Shown here piece by piece: positions 33,684 through 42,566 of a DNA stretch of 51,941 nt. The DNA is taken from NCBI GenBank assembly GCA_003158855.1, contig PMLJ01000023.1:1-51941 (forward strand). Reading direction: 5' to 3'. The translations under genes were made by a program, and so were the position numbers. The number at the start of each line of letters is the position of its first letter. Position 1 is the first letter of the stretch. The notes under the pieces were generated by a model that was given only the letters and a program-made list of their open reading frames with translations, searched no databases and was not told where the DNA came from. This DNA is from Acidimicrobiaceae bacterium. GTDB lineage: Bacteria > Actinomycetota > Acidimicrobiia > Acidimicrobiales > RAAP-2.

Positions 33684-35077
33684 TGGAACCTGCGGACCTT
33701 CGAAACGAACTCATCGCCATCGTCGGCGCCGACGCCGTCACCTTCTCGCCTGGGCACCACCCCGACGATCTGCACGATGAGACGCTGCATCCCGAGCACA
33801 GCGAACCCTTTGCGGTGGTGCGGCCACTGACGACGCAGCAGGTGAGCGACATCGCCAAGGTGGCGGGCAAGTACGGTGTGCCGCTCACCCCTCGAGGATC
33901 GGGCACCGGACTGTCGGGTGGCGCCACGCCGGTGCCGGGCGGCATCGTCGTGAGCTTCTCGAGGATGAACCAGATCTTGCGCCTCGACCTCAACGATCAC
34001 GTGGCCGTCGTCCAGCCGGGCATCACGCTTCGCGAATTGGGCGAGGCGCTCCACGAAAGCGGGCTGCGCTACCCCGTCTATCCGGGCGAGCTCTCCGGAT
34101 CGCTCGGGGGCAACGTGAACACCAATGCCGGCGGCATGCGCGCCGTGCGCCACGGGGTCACCCGTAATCACGTGCTGGGGCTGGAACTCGTACTCGTGGA
34201 TGGGACGATCCTTCGAACCGGTGGTCCGGTGATGAAATCCTCGTCGGGCTACGACCTCACTCAGCTCGTGGTGGGCAGCGAGGGGACCCTGGCGCTGGTG
34301 TGCGAAGTGACGCTCAGGCTGTCGCCCGCCATGGCCAACTCGGCAACGGTGCTGGTGCCATTTCGCTCACTCGACCACGTCACGCGGATCGTTCCGAAGA
34401 TCGTGGCGTCGGGACTCGAGCCGTCGATGTTGGAGTACCTTGACGTGGTCACGATGAGCGCCATCACGAAGGCCGCCGAACTCGAACTCGGCGTCGACGC
34501 CGCGGTCGCGAGCGAGACCGCCGCCTACCTCGTCATCGTGCTCGAGACGCGCACCTCCCAGCAGCTCGACGATGACGTCATGGCGCTCGCCGAGCTCGTG
34601 GAAGGGGCCGGGGCGATCGACGTCTACGTCTTGCCCCAGGGCGCCGGGACCCGGCTTGTCGAGGCCCGCGAGCGCGCCTTCTGGGTGGGCAAGGCGGCCG
34701 GAGCGAATGAAATCATCGACATTGTCGTGCCCCGCTCGAGCGTCCCCGTCTTCCTCGAAGAGGCCACGGCCATCGCGCAACGTCACGGAGCGTTTATTTC
34801 GGGTTGCGGGCACGTGGGCGACGGCAACATCCACCTGTCGGTGTTCCTGCCCGATGACGAGCGCAGGGCCGCGATGCTGCTCGAGCTCTTCTCCTACGGC
34901 CTAGGACTCGGAGGCCAGATCTCGGGCGAGCACGGCATTGGCCGCGACAAACAAGGACCGTACCTCTCGCTCACCGACCCGGCGCTCCTTGAACTGCAAC
35001 GCAGAATCAAGGCAGCGTTCGATCCGCGGCAGCTTCTCAACCCCTACCGCCTGCTGGACGAAAGACCAATGCCGTGA
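33683..35077 (+). CDS. GlcD-type FAD-linked 2-hydroxyacid oxidase/dehydrogenase
   Basis: A 464-residue flavoprotein of the FAD_binding_4 / FAD-oxidase C family (glycolate, D-lactate and related 2-hydroxyacid oxidation). The FAD-binding segment includes TPRGSGTGLSGGATPV and GELSGSLGGNVNTNAGG; the C-terminal domain ends with the family motif ISGEHGIGRDKQ, and CGHVGDGNIHLSV carries the metal/substrate histidines. GTG overlaps the helicase stop by one base. It probably converts a 2-hydroxyacid to a 2-oxoacid, which the adjacent ThDP enzyme could decarboxylate. Confidence 0.9.
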   Translation: MEPADLRNELIAIVGADAVTFSPGHHPDDLHDETLHPEHSEPFAVVRPLTTQQVSDIAKVAGKYGVPLTPRGSGTGLSGGATPVPGGIVVSFSRMNQILRLDLNDHVAVVQPGITLRELGEALHESGLRYPVYPGELSGSLGGNVNTNAGGMRAVRHGVTRNHVLGLELVLVDGTILRTGGPVMKSSSGYDLTQLVVGSEGTLALVCEVTLRLSPAMANSATVLVPFRSLDHVTRIVPKIVASGLEPSMLEYLDVVTMSAITKAAELELGVDAAVASETAAYLVIVLETRTSQQLDDDVMALAELVEGAGAIDVYVLPQGAGTRLVEARERAFWVGKAAGANEIIDIVVPRSSVPVFLEEATAIAQRHGAFISGCGHVGDGNIHLSVFLPDDERRAAMLLELFSYGLGLGGQISGEHGIGRDKQGPYLSLTDPALLELQRRIKAAFDPRQLLNPYRLLDERPMP

Positions 35078-36630
35078 ACGGCGCGCACGCCCTGCTCGCC
35101 ACGCTGCGCGCGAACAAGGTCACCACCTGTTTCGCCAATCCCGGCACCTCCGAGATGCACTTCGTCGCAGGGCTCGACGACGTCGCCGAGATGAGAGCCA
35201 TCCTCTGCCTCTTCGAAGGTGTGGCGACGGGTGCCGCTGACGGCTTCGCCCGCGTCACCGGCACACCGGCGGCGACGCTGCTCCACTTGGGGCCGGGACT
35301 CGCCAACGGGTGGGCCAACCTGCACAACGCCCGACGCGCCCGGGTGCCCCTTGTCAACATCGTCGGAGACCACGCGACCTACCACGCCCAGTACGACGCG
35401 CCGCTCCAGAGCGACATTTCGTCTGTCGCCGCCGCGCTCAACGGGTGGCAGCGTCGAACCATGAGGCCCAACGACGTCGCGAACGACACCGCCGAGGCGA
35501 TCACCGCATCGTTCGGACCCCCGGGGCAGATCGCCACGCTGATTCTCCCGGCGGACGCCTCGTGGGGTGTCCTCGACAGCGTCCCCTCGTCCTGGCCGGT
35601 CGCCCACCGGGCGGCGCCCTTCTCCATCGACGAAGCTGAACTTCGCCGGGCCGTCGGCGCGCTTCGCTCGAAGCGCTCGGCAATCTTTCTGGGTGGTTCA
35701 GCCGTTGACGCGCAGCAGCTCGCCTTCGCTCAGCAAGTCGCGGCCGCGACCGAGTCACGGGTGATCACCGAGACGTTCCCCGCGATCATCGACCGCGGGG
35801 CCGGCGTTGCGAGCCCCGAACGGCTCATCTACCTGAGCGAATTCGCCATCGCCCAACTTCGAGACCTGGAGGCGCTCATCCTGATCGGGTCCATCGAACC
35901 AGTCGGGTTCTTCGCCTATCCCGATGTGGCCAGCCGGCTGCTTCCTGAAGGCTGCGAGTTGATCGCGCTCGCCCCACCGGGATCCAATACCCTCGAGGCA
36001 TTAGAAGCGCTCGCCGACGAGCTCGGCGCGCCGGCGCGCAGCATCCTCGCGGGCGATCCGCCGGACGCCCCGACCGGAACTCTCACCAGCCAGAGCTTCG
36101 CCGCAGCAGTCGGAGCAACGATGCCCGAGGGGGTCATTGTCGCTGACGAGTCCAACACAAGCGGCGTGCACCTCTTCGGGGCCACGCAGTTCTCGCCCGC
36201 CCACCAGTGGATGACGCTCACGGGTGGGGCCATCGGCTACGGGCTTCCCGTTGCCTTGGGCGCGGCGGTCGGCAGCGGACGCAGGATCCTCGCCCTCGAG
36301 TCCGACGGTTCGATGCTCTACACGCCCCAGGCTCTTTGGACCATGGCCCGCGAAGGACTCGACGTGACGGTGGTCGCGCTCAGCAACCGCAGCTACGCGA
36401 TCCTCAACCTCGAGCGCCAGCGCGTTGGCGCGGTGTCCGAGGGCGCGACGAGCCAACGCATGCTCGAGCTCGACAATCCCGCGATGGATCTCTGCGCCAT
36501 CGCGACGGGACTAGGTGTGGAGAGCGTGAAGGCCACCACGGCGGACGAACTCGTGCACGCGCTCGCTCGTTCGTACGCGACGCCGGGACCGATGTTCATC
36601 GAGGCCATGCTGCCGAAGGGTCTGAGCTAG
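35074..36630 (+). CDS. Thiamine-diphosphate enzyme, benzoylformate decarboxylase/acetolactate synthase-like
   Basis: A 518-residue ThDP enzyme. The N-terminal domain carries the catalytic glutamate in LFEGVATGAADGFAR and an active-site histidine in LLHLGPGLANGWAN, at the position of H70 in benzoylformate decarboxylase; the ThDP-binding motif is SDGSMLYTPQAL ... VVALSNRSY. It is shorter than acetolactate synthase and lacks an adjacent regulatory subunit, so a 2-oxoacid decarboxylase is favoured. The GTG overlaps the glcD-like stop (GTGA), indicating that both act in one pathway: hydroxyacid to oxoacid to aldehyde. It overlaps the convergent xthA by four bases. Confidence 0.82.
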   Translation: MNGAHALLATLRANKVTTCFANPGTSEMHFVAGLDDVAEMRAILCLFEGVATGAADGFARVTGTPAATLLHLGPGLANGWANLHNARRARVPLVNIVGDHATYHAQYDAPLQSDISSVAAALNGWQRRTMRPNDVANDTAEAITASFGPPGQIATLILPADASWGVLDSVPSSWPVAHRAAPFSIDEAELRRAVGALRSKRSAIFLGGSAVDAQQLAFAQQVAAATESRVITETFPAIIDRGAGVASPERLIYLSEFAIAQLRDLEALILIGSIEPVGFFAYPDVASRLLPEGCELIALAPPGSNTLEALEALADELGAPARSILAGDPPDAPTGTLTSQSFAAAVGATMPEGVIVADESNTSGVHLFGATQFSPAHQWMTLTGGAIGYGLPVALGAAVGSGRRILALESDGSMLYTPQALWTMAREGLDVTVVALSNRSYAILNLERQRVGAVSEGATSQRMLELDNPAMDLCAIATGLGVESVKATTADELVHALARSYATPGPMFIEAMLPKGLS

Positions 36631-37388
36631 AGATCGAACTCGCCGATCACCGGCGCGTGATCCGACGGTTTCTCGCCCTTTCGCGCTTCGCGGTCGACGT
36701 AGCTGTCGGTGGCCCCGGCGAGAAGGGCCGAATCGACGAGCAAGAGATCGATCCGCAGGCCCCATCCCCGGTGGAACGCGCCGTTTCGGTAGTCCCACCA
36801 CGAGTAGCAGGGCTCGTTGGGGCGAAGGGCCCGTGTGAGGTCTACGAGTCCGGCGCTCTCCAGGGCGCGGATGGCGCGGCGCTCCGGCTCGCTCACGTGC
36901 GTGGCGCCCTCGAAGGCGCTCGGGTCGTAACAGTCGAGGTCAGCGGGCGCGACGTTGAAGTCGCCGCCCACCGCGAAGGGCTGCGCAGGGTCGCGGTTCT
37001 CGACCAACTCCGCGAGCTTCGCGAGCCACTGGAGCTTGTAGACGTAGTGCGGGTCGTCAAGCGCGCGTCCGTTGGGCACGTAACACGAGTAGACGCGCAC
37101 GCCGGCGCACGTCGCGCCGATGATCCGTGCCTCGGGGTCGTCGTCGCCGAAGCCCCTGGTGACGCCCTCAAGACCGACTCTGGACAGGATCGCCACACCA
37201 TTCCACTGACTCTGTCCGTAATGGGCGGACTGGTAACCCAGCCGCGCCAACTCGGTGAAGGGAAACTTCGCGTCGGTTTGCTTGGTCTCTTGGATGAGCA
37301 CAACGTCGGGGTTCTTCTCGACCAGCCACGCCTCGACGCGGGGCCACCGGGCCGTCAACGAATTGACGTTCCAGGTCGCAACGATCAC
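36627..37388 (-). CDS. xthA: Exodeoxyribonuclease III / AP endonuclease
   Basis: A 253-residue enzyme of the exonuclease III family acting on abasic sites and 3' ends in base-excision repair. Motifs: ATWNVNSLTARWPRV, QETKQTD with the metal-binding glutamate, YVPNGRALDD, GGDFNVAPADLDCYD, RIDLLLVDSAL, and SDHAPVIGEF at the C-terminus. The GTG start overlaps the fabZ-like stop (GTGA). It is the last gene of the four-gene chain starting at kgd. Confidence 0.95.
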   Translation of the reverse strand: MIVATWNVNSLTARWPRVEAWLVEKNPDVVLIQETKQTDAKFPFTELARLGYQSAHYGQSQWNGVAILSRVGLEGVTRGFGDDDPEARIIGATCAGVRVYSCYVPNGRALDDPHYVYKLQWLAKLAELVENRDPAQPFAVGGDFNVAPADLDCYDPSAFEGATHVSEPERRAIRALESAGLVDLTRALRPNEPCYSWWDYRNGAFHRGWGLRIDLLLVDSALLAGATDSYVDREARKGEKPSDHAPVIGEFDL

Positions 37389-37819
37389 GAGACGTCAGCG
37401 AGGATGAACAGCAGATCTGCCTCCACTGCCACCTGGCCATCCACCGTCGCACGACCGTGCCCCTTGCCGCCACGCGCCGAGAGACGGGACATCTCGCATT
37501 CGAGCAGCACCGTTTCGCCGGGAACCACTTGACGGCGGAAGCGAGCGTGCTCAACGCCGCCGAAGAGCGGAAGCCGCCCGGTGTACCTCTCGTCGGCGAG
37601 TACTGCGACACCGCCGCACTGGGCGATCGATTCGAGCAGCAAGACACCCGGGGTCGTCGGACGCCCCGGGAAGTGTCCCGGGAAGAACCATTCGTCGCCG
37701 GTGAGAGTCCACAGGCCGCTCGCCCGCAGGCCCGGTTCGATGCTCACCATCGTGTCGATAAGGAGGAACGGCGGGCGGTGCGGCAGCCAGTCCGCAGGGT
37801 TCATCGAGAGTTCGCTCAC
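37385..37819 (-). CDS. FabZ-like 3-hydroxyacyl-ACP dehydratase
   Basis: A 144-residue hotdog-fold protein. The catalytic histidine H49 and glutamate E63 lie in FFPGHFPGRPTTPGVLLLES, the standard FabZ/FabA signature, followed by AQCGG. FabZ dehydrates beta-hydroxyacyl-ACP in fatty acid elongation. No other fatty-acid-synthesis gene is adjacent, so it may work on a specialised acyl chain instead. It overlaps the NYN-S1 gene (GTGA) and xthA by four bases each. Confidence 0.87.
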   Translation of the reverse strand: MSELSMNPADWLPHRPPFLLIDTMVSIEPGLRASGLWTLTGDEWFFPGHFPGRPTTPGVLLLESIAQCGGVAVLADERYTGRLPLFGGVEHARFRRQVVPGETVLLECEMSRLSARGGKGHGRATVDGQVAVEADLLFILADVS

Positions 37820-38895
37820 GCCAGCCCCAATTCCGCGATTCGTCGCTCGCTGTCCACCGTGATCAGCTGGAAGACCTTGATGTCGCCTCGCTTCAAGACG
37901 TCACGGGCCCTGGCGGGCGCGGGATCACCGAGCGAGGTCGTCGGGGCGTAACACTCGACGTGCTTGCCGCTCTTCAACTTCACGGTGATGATCGCGCCGT
38001 GGGAGGTGAAGGCCGCCACCTCGCCCTCGACCTTCGCGCCGATCTTGAAGGAGTGCTTGAATGAGTCGAACTCCGCCTCTGGATTCACGGGCTGGCGCCC
38101 GCGGCGTAGCGCCGGCGCCGGAGCCGGAGTCTCCTGGACAAGTACTTTCTCGACCAGCGGAGCAGGTGCTTTCGCGGCCTTCCTCACGGATCGAGCCGCG
38201 GCCTTCACGGGTGCGGCCTTCTTCACCGCGGCGGATCTCTTCGAGGCCTTCTTCACCGGCGCCTCGATCGGCTTGGTCACGATCTCGACCGGCTTGGCGA
38301 CCTTCTTCGCAGCCTTCGTCGGCGGTTTCGTGGCCTTCGCCGCCGCCTTCTTCACGGGCACCTTCTGCGACTTCACCGGCGTCAGCGTGGTGCCAATGGT
38401 CGGCTTCGCGCCATCGGAGAGAGTGACCGTCAGCTTCTTCACCGGCCGCGACGTCTTGATGCCCCTCACGGGAATGCGCGGCGTGAACACCCAGCCCACG
38501 CCCTTCACCGGCTTGCCGCCCACGAGCCGATCGACATCGAAGAGCCACGGATACTCGTCGTGGAACTCTTGGAACGAGTCGTTGCTCAGCACCACTGCAT
38601 TGATGCGCTGGGCGATCTTCAAGATGAAGGCGTCGCCTCGGCCGATTGCCCCGGCGGGAGGCGTCACGATCTCACCCGCGAGCTCGGCCTCCTTGAAGCG
38701 GGCCCGCTCCGCGGGAGCGACCCGGTGCTCGAAACTCGCGTCCACGACCACAATCACCTCGGACGCCGGATTCTCCTCGAGGAACGAACGCACCGCCTCG
38801 TCGAGCTGAACGAGGCTCGGAATCGTCCTTCCTTCGGTAGCGAGGTTCGAGCCGTCGACGACAACGCGATGCCGAGCGGACTTGGCGGCGCTCAT
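37816..38895 (-). CDS. NYN/PIN-like ribonuclease domain with lysine/alanine-rich linker and S1-type domain
   Basis: A 359-residue three-part protein. Residues 1-140 form an NYN domain of the Zc3h12a ribonuclease type (VVVDGSNLATEG, VIVVVDASFEHR, RGDAFILKIAQR, VVLSNDSFQEF), giving the acidic residues of a PIN-fold nuclease. Residues about 150-250 are histone-H1-like, rich in K, A and P repeats such as KKAAAKATKPPTK. Residues about 275-359 look like an S1 RNA-binding barrel (GAKVEGEVAAFTSHGAIITV). It probably binds and cleaves RNA. It is translated with kgd (ATGA overlap), an unexplained partnership. Confidence 0.8.
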   Translation of the reverse strand: MSAAKSARHRVVVDGSNLATEGRTIPSLVQLDEAVRSFLEENPASEVIVVVDASFEHRVAPAERARFKEAELAGEIVTPPAGAIGRGDAFILKIAQRINAVVLSNDSFQEFHDEYPWLFDVDRLVGGKPVKGVGWVFTPRIPVRGIKTSRPVKKLTVTLSDGAKPTIGTTLTPVKSQKVPVKKAAAKATKPPTKAAKKVAKPVEIVTKPIEAPVKKASKRSAAVKKAAPVKAAARSVRKAAKAPAPLVEKVLVQETPAPAPALRRGRQPVNPEAEFDSFKHSFKIGAKVEGEVAAFTSHGAIITVKLKSGKHVECYAPTTSLGDPAPARARDVLKRGDIKVFQLITVDSERRIAELGLA

Positions 38896-41800
38896 CCTAT
38901 GGCTCGCTGCAAGAGGTCGGCCTGTTCGGCCGCGTGCACGAGGCCGCTTCCGGTCGCGGGACTCGCCGACTCGGCCCTCGCGACGTGGGCGACTTTCGTG
39001 TCACGCAACTGCGAGTGCATCTGGAGGTGGACGAACGGCCACGCGCCCATGTTCTCGGGCTCCTCTTGCAGCCACACGACCTCTTCGAGCTTCGGATACG
39101 AGCCGAGGACCTTCTCGATCCTTTCGACGGGCCAGGGATAGAGCTGCTCGACGCGGACCACCGCCACGTTCGACGCCCCGATCTCGTTGCGGCGAGCAAT
39201 CGCCTCGTGAGCGATCTTGCCGGTCGCGAGCACCACGCGCGACACCGAGGGCACGTCCGCCGACTCGTCGTCGAGGACCGTCTGGAACGAACCGTGCTCG
39301 AACTGCGCGAGCGGCGACCGGGTCTGCACGGCTCGAAGCATCGACTTCGGGGTGAAGACAATCAACGGCGTGATGTTCTCTCGAAGCACCTGGCTTCGCA
39401 GGAGATGAAAGTACTGTGACGACGACGTCGGCTGGGCGACCCGGATGTTGTTGCGCGCGCACAGTGACAGGAATCGCTCGATCCGTCCGCTCGAATGCTC
39501 AGGCCCTTGACCTTCGTATCCGTGCGGCAGCAGCATCACGAGACTCGCGTGCTGACCCCACTTATCCTCGGCGGCGACGAGGAAGTTGTCGATGATGATC
39601 TCGGCGCCGTTCATGAAGTCGCCGAACTGGGCTTCCCACGCGACGAGCGTGTTCAGTGCCTCGACCGAATAGCCGTACTCGAAGCCCAGAGCCGCGTACT
39701 CGCTCAGGTACGAGTCTCGAACCGTGAAGAAGGCATCGGAGCCAAGGTTCGCGAGCGGCACGTACTGGTCACCGTTCTCGTAGTCGATCAGTGCCGCGTG
39801 GCGGTGCGAGAACGTGCCGCGGCGCGAGTCCTGGCCCATGAGCCGAACACTCGAGCCACCCTTTACGAGCGAACCGAAGGCCAGCGCCTCGCCCAGTGCC
39901 CAGTCGACTTCTCCGGCTTCGAGCATGGCTCGGCGCTGGGCGAACTGGCGTTCGAGCTTCGGATGGATCGTGAAGCCCTCGGGGGCCGACGTGGTCGCGG
40001 CGGCGATCTCCAGCAACGTCGCCCGCGCGACGCCGGTCTCGGGCGCCACCAGATCAGCGGGGATCTCGGCAACGGGAACGCCTTCGAGCGTCGGCACCGG
40101 AACGGTGCGAACTTCGTCGAGCACGCTCTGCAGGCGAGCGTTGAACTGGTCGAGCTCCGACTCGGCTTGCTCGATCGAGAGGTCGGCGCGGCGAACCAGG
40201 GTCTCGGTGTAGACCTTTCGCACCGAACGCATCTGATCGATGATCTTGTACATCTGGGGCTGCGTGTAACTCGGGTCGTCGCCCTCGTTGTGGCCGTGCC
40301 GTCGGTAGCAGACGATGTCGAGCACGACATCGCGGTGGAACGTCTCGCGGTAGTCGTAGGCGAGGCGGGTGGCCCGCGCGCACGCCTCGGGATCGTCGCC
40401 GTTCACGTGGAAGATCGGCGCCTGGATCATCTTGGCGACGTCGGTTGGATAGACGCTGCTTCTCGCCGATTCGGGTGCAGTGGTGAAGCCCACCTGGTTG
40501 TTGATCACGATGTGTATCGCGCCGCCCACGCGGTACCCGGAGAGCTGGGAGAGGTTGAGCGTCTCGGCGACGACGCCCTGGCCCGCGAAGGCCGCGTCGC
40601 CGTGGATAAGAATCGGCAGGTACGGGAAGTGGTCGGCCATTTCCAGCCACTGGGTGCCGTCGCTCGGTCGAATCACGAGGTCCTGCTTGGCTCGCACGAT
40701 GCCCTCCACGACCGGGCTCACCGCTTCGAGATGCGAGGGGTTCGACGCCATGGAGACGTCAATGGTCGCTCCACGCGGGTTCTTGAAGACCCCGCGGGCA
40801 CCCTTGTGGTACTTGACATCGCCACTGCCCTGGACGCTCTCGGGATCGAGGTTTCCTTCGAACTCCGAAAAGATGTCGCTGTAGGACTTTCCCACGATGT
40901 TCGCAAGCACGTTCAAGCGTCCGCGGTGGGCCATGCCGATGACCACTTCCTTGACGCCCTGATCGGCGGCTACGTCCAGAATCGTCTGCAGCGCCACGAT
41001 GGTGGACTCACCGCCCTCCAGGCCGAAACGCTTCTGGCCCACGTAGCGAGAGTGCAGGAACCGTTCGAACACTTCGGCTTCATTGAGCGCCTCGAGGACG
41101 CGGTGCTGCTGCTCGACCGTCATTGACTGCTTGACGCCTTCGACCCGCTCCTGGATCCAGCGCTTCTGCACCGGGTCCATGATGTGGCCGTACTCGATGC
41201 CGATCGTGCGACAGTAGGCGTCTCTCAGGATGCTGAGGACCTCTTCGAGGGTTGCTTCGCGCTTTCCCGCGAGGCCGTTGACGACGAAGGTGCGTTGTAG
41301 GTCCCAAATCGTGAGGCCGTACGTCGCGAGGTCGAGCTCCGAGTGCAACGGCGGCGGCTCGCTGCTCAACGGGTCGAGGTGGGCGTTCAGGTGACCACGC
41401 ACGCGGTACATGTTGATGAGTTCTTGAACACGAATCTGTTTCAAGATCCGCTCGGTGTCGCCCTCGCCCCCCACTGGATTCTTGTCTTTTGCCCACCGCG
41501 AGGGCTCGTAGGGAACTCCGAGGGAAGCGAAGATCTCGTCGTAGAAGTCGTGGCCACCGGTGAGGCACTCGGCGACGAACTTCAAGAACAGACCCGACTC
41601 GGCCCCTTGGATGATGCGGTGGTCGTACGTGGAGGTGAGCGTCATGATCTTTCCGACGCCCAGCTCAGCCAGGGCGCGCGGATCCGCCGCCTCGAAGCCG
41701 GCGGGCCAGGCGAGGGCGCCCACGCCGAAGATTGCGCCCTGGCCGGGCATGAGGCGCGGCACCGATTGAACCGTTCCGAGCGTGCCGGGGTTAGTGAGCG

Positions 41801-42494
41801 ACACGGTCGCGCCGACGAAGTCATCGGCGCCGAACGTCGCGCTGTGAACCTTTCGAACGAGATTCTCGTACGCCAAGAGAAACTCACGGAAGTCCATGGT
41901 GTCGGCATCGCGAATGACCGGCACCAGGAGGTTGCGGGTACCGTCGGGGCGCTGCACGTCGACGGCGAGGCCGAGCCCCACGTGTTCGTGCCGGCGCACT
42001 CCGGGAGTGCCCTTCGCGTCGACGGCGTCGACGAACGAGGCGTTCATTGACGGAATCTCGGCGAGTCCCTTCACGATCGCGAAGGCAATGAAGTGGGTGA
42101 ACGAAACCTTGGCTCCGCTGGAGCGCGACAACGATTCATTGAGCGCGATCCGGTTGATCTCGAGCAAACGGGCCGATGCGGTGCGCACGCTCGTCGCCGT
42201 TGGCACCGCCAGGCTGGCGTTCATGTTGGTGACGATCCGCGCCGCCGCGCCGCGAAGAGGCGTCGCCTCCTCGTCGATCATCGTCGCGGGCTTTACGGGA
42301 GCGGCGTGCGCCGTTGCGCTCGCGACCGTCGGAACGGTCGAACGCTGGTAGTCAGCAAAGAACTCCTTCCAACTGGTCGACACCGATTCCGGGTCGGCGA
42401 GAAATCGGTCGTACATGTCATCGACGAGCCACGCATTGGGTCCGAAGGACCCTTTGTTCGTGCGAGATGACGAGGAGTCGGGGGGCGTAGTCAC
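38892..42494 (-). CDS. kgd: Multifunctional 2-oxoglutarate dehydrogenase E1/decarboxylase with fused E2 succinyltransferase
   Basis: A 1200-residue TCA-cycle enzyme of the Kgd/OdhA type. An N-terminal region (GPNAWLVDDMYDRFLADPESV, as in other E1o proteins) is followed by an E2 acyltransferase catalytic domain (about 110-330, with TSTYDHRIIQGAESG), then the ThDP-dependent E1 part (about 370-1200; GMAHRGRLNVL, GDAAFAGQGVV, YRRHGHNEGDDPSYTQP). No lipoyl domain is seen, as in mycobacterial and corynebacterial homologues (about 1220-1230 residues). The GTG start follows TAGGCT at six bases, a leaderless-type arrangement. In mycobacteria the protein is controlled by an FHA regulator, not found in this window. 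Confidence 0.95.
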   Translation of the reverse strand: MTTPPDSSSSRTNKGSFGPNAWLVDDMYDRFLADPESVSTSWKEFFADYQRSTVPTVASATAHAAPVKPATMIDEEATPLRGAAARIVTNMNASLAVPTATSVRTASARLLEINRIALNESLSRSSGAKVSFTHFIAFAIVKGLAEIPSMNASFVDAVDAKGTPGVRRHEHVGLGLAVDVQRPDGTRNLLVPVIRDADTMDFREFLLAYENLVRKVHSATFGADDFVGATVSLTNPGTLGTVQSVPRLMPGQGAIFGVGALAWPAGFEAADPRALAELGVGKIMTLTSTYDHRIIQGAESGLFLKFVAECLTGGHDFYDEIFASLGVPYEPSRWAKDKNPVGGEGDTERILKQIRVQELINMYRVRGHLNAHLDPLSSEPPPLHSELDLATYGLTIWDLQRTFVVNGLAGKREATLEEVLSILRDAYCRTIGIEYGHIMDPVQKRWIQERVEGVKQSMTVEQQHRVLEALNEAEVFERFLHSRYVGQKRFGLEGGESTIVALQTILDVAADQGVKEVVIGMAHRGRLNVLANIVGKSYSDIFSEFEGNLDPESVQGSGDVKYHKGARGVFKNPRGATIDVSMASNPSHLEAVSPVVEGIVRAKQDLVIRPSDGTQWLEMADHFPYLPILIHGDAAFAGQGVVAETLNLSQLSGYRVGGAIHIVINNQVGFTTAPESARSSVYPTDVAKMIQAPIFHVNGDDPEACARATRLAYDYRETFHRDVVLDIVCYRRHGHNEGDDPSYTQPQMYKIIDQMRSVRKVYTETLVRRADLSIEQAESELDQFNARLQSVLDEVRTVPVPTLEGVPVAEIPADLVAPETGVARATLLEIAAATTSAPEGFTIHPKLERQFAQRRAMLEAGEVDWALGEALAFGSLVKGGSSVRLMGQDSRRGTFSHRHAALIDYENGDQYVPLANLGSDAFFTVRDSYLSEYAALGFEYGYSVEALNTLVAWEAQFGDFMNGAEIIIDNFLVAAEDKWGQHASLVMLLPHGYEGQGPEHSSGRIERFLSLCARNNIRVAQPTSSSQYFHLLRSQVLRENITPLIVFTPKSMLRAVQTRSPLAQFEHGSFQTVLDDESADVPSVSRVVLATGKIAHEAIARRNEIGASNVAVVRVEQLYPWPVERIEKVLGSYPKLEEVVWLQEEPENMGAWPFVHLQMHSQLRDTKVAHVARAESASPATGSGLVHAAEQADLLQRAIG

Positions 42495-42566
42495 CCCTCC
42501 AGCCTAGGGGCGATAACCATGAAGTTGTATGGAAGGGCATTCAGCAATTACCGGTAGGTTTCCGGT
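42495..42566. promoter_or_regulatory. Divergent leaderless-type promoters of kgd and the alpha/beta hydrolase
   Basis: Minus strand: TAGGCT (42501-42506) lies six bases before the kgd GTG; the GGAGGG that follows directly abuts GTG and is too close to act as a ribosome binding site. Plus strand: TAGGTT (42555-42560) lies six bases before the hydrolase ATG. The plus-strand box sits inside an inverted repeat, TACCGG-TAGGTTT-CCGGTA (42549-42567), which could be an operator covering the promoter. Confidence 0.5.

Noticed and set aside
39495-41126. A 543-codon plus-strand frame opposite kgd
   Set aside because: Antisense shadow of kgd; no recognisable motifs and composition typical of reverse-frame translation.
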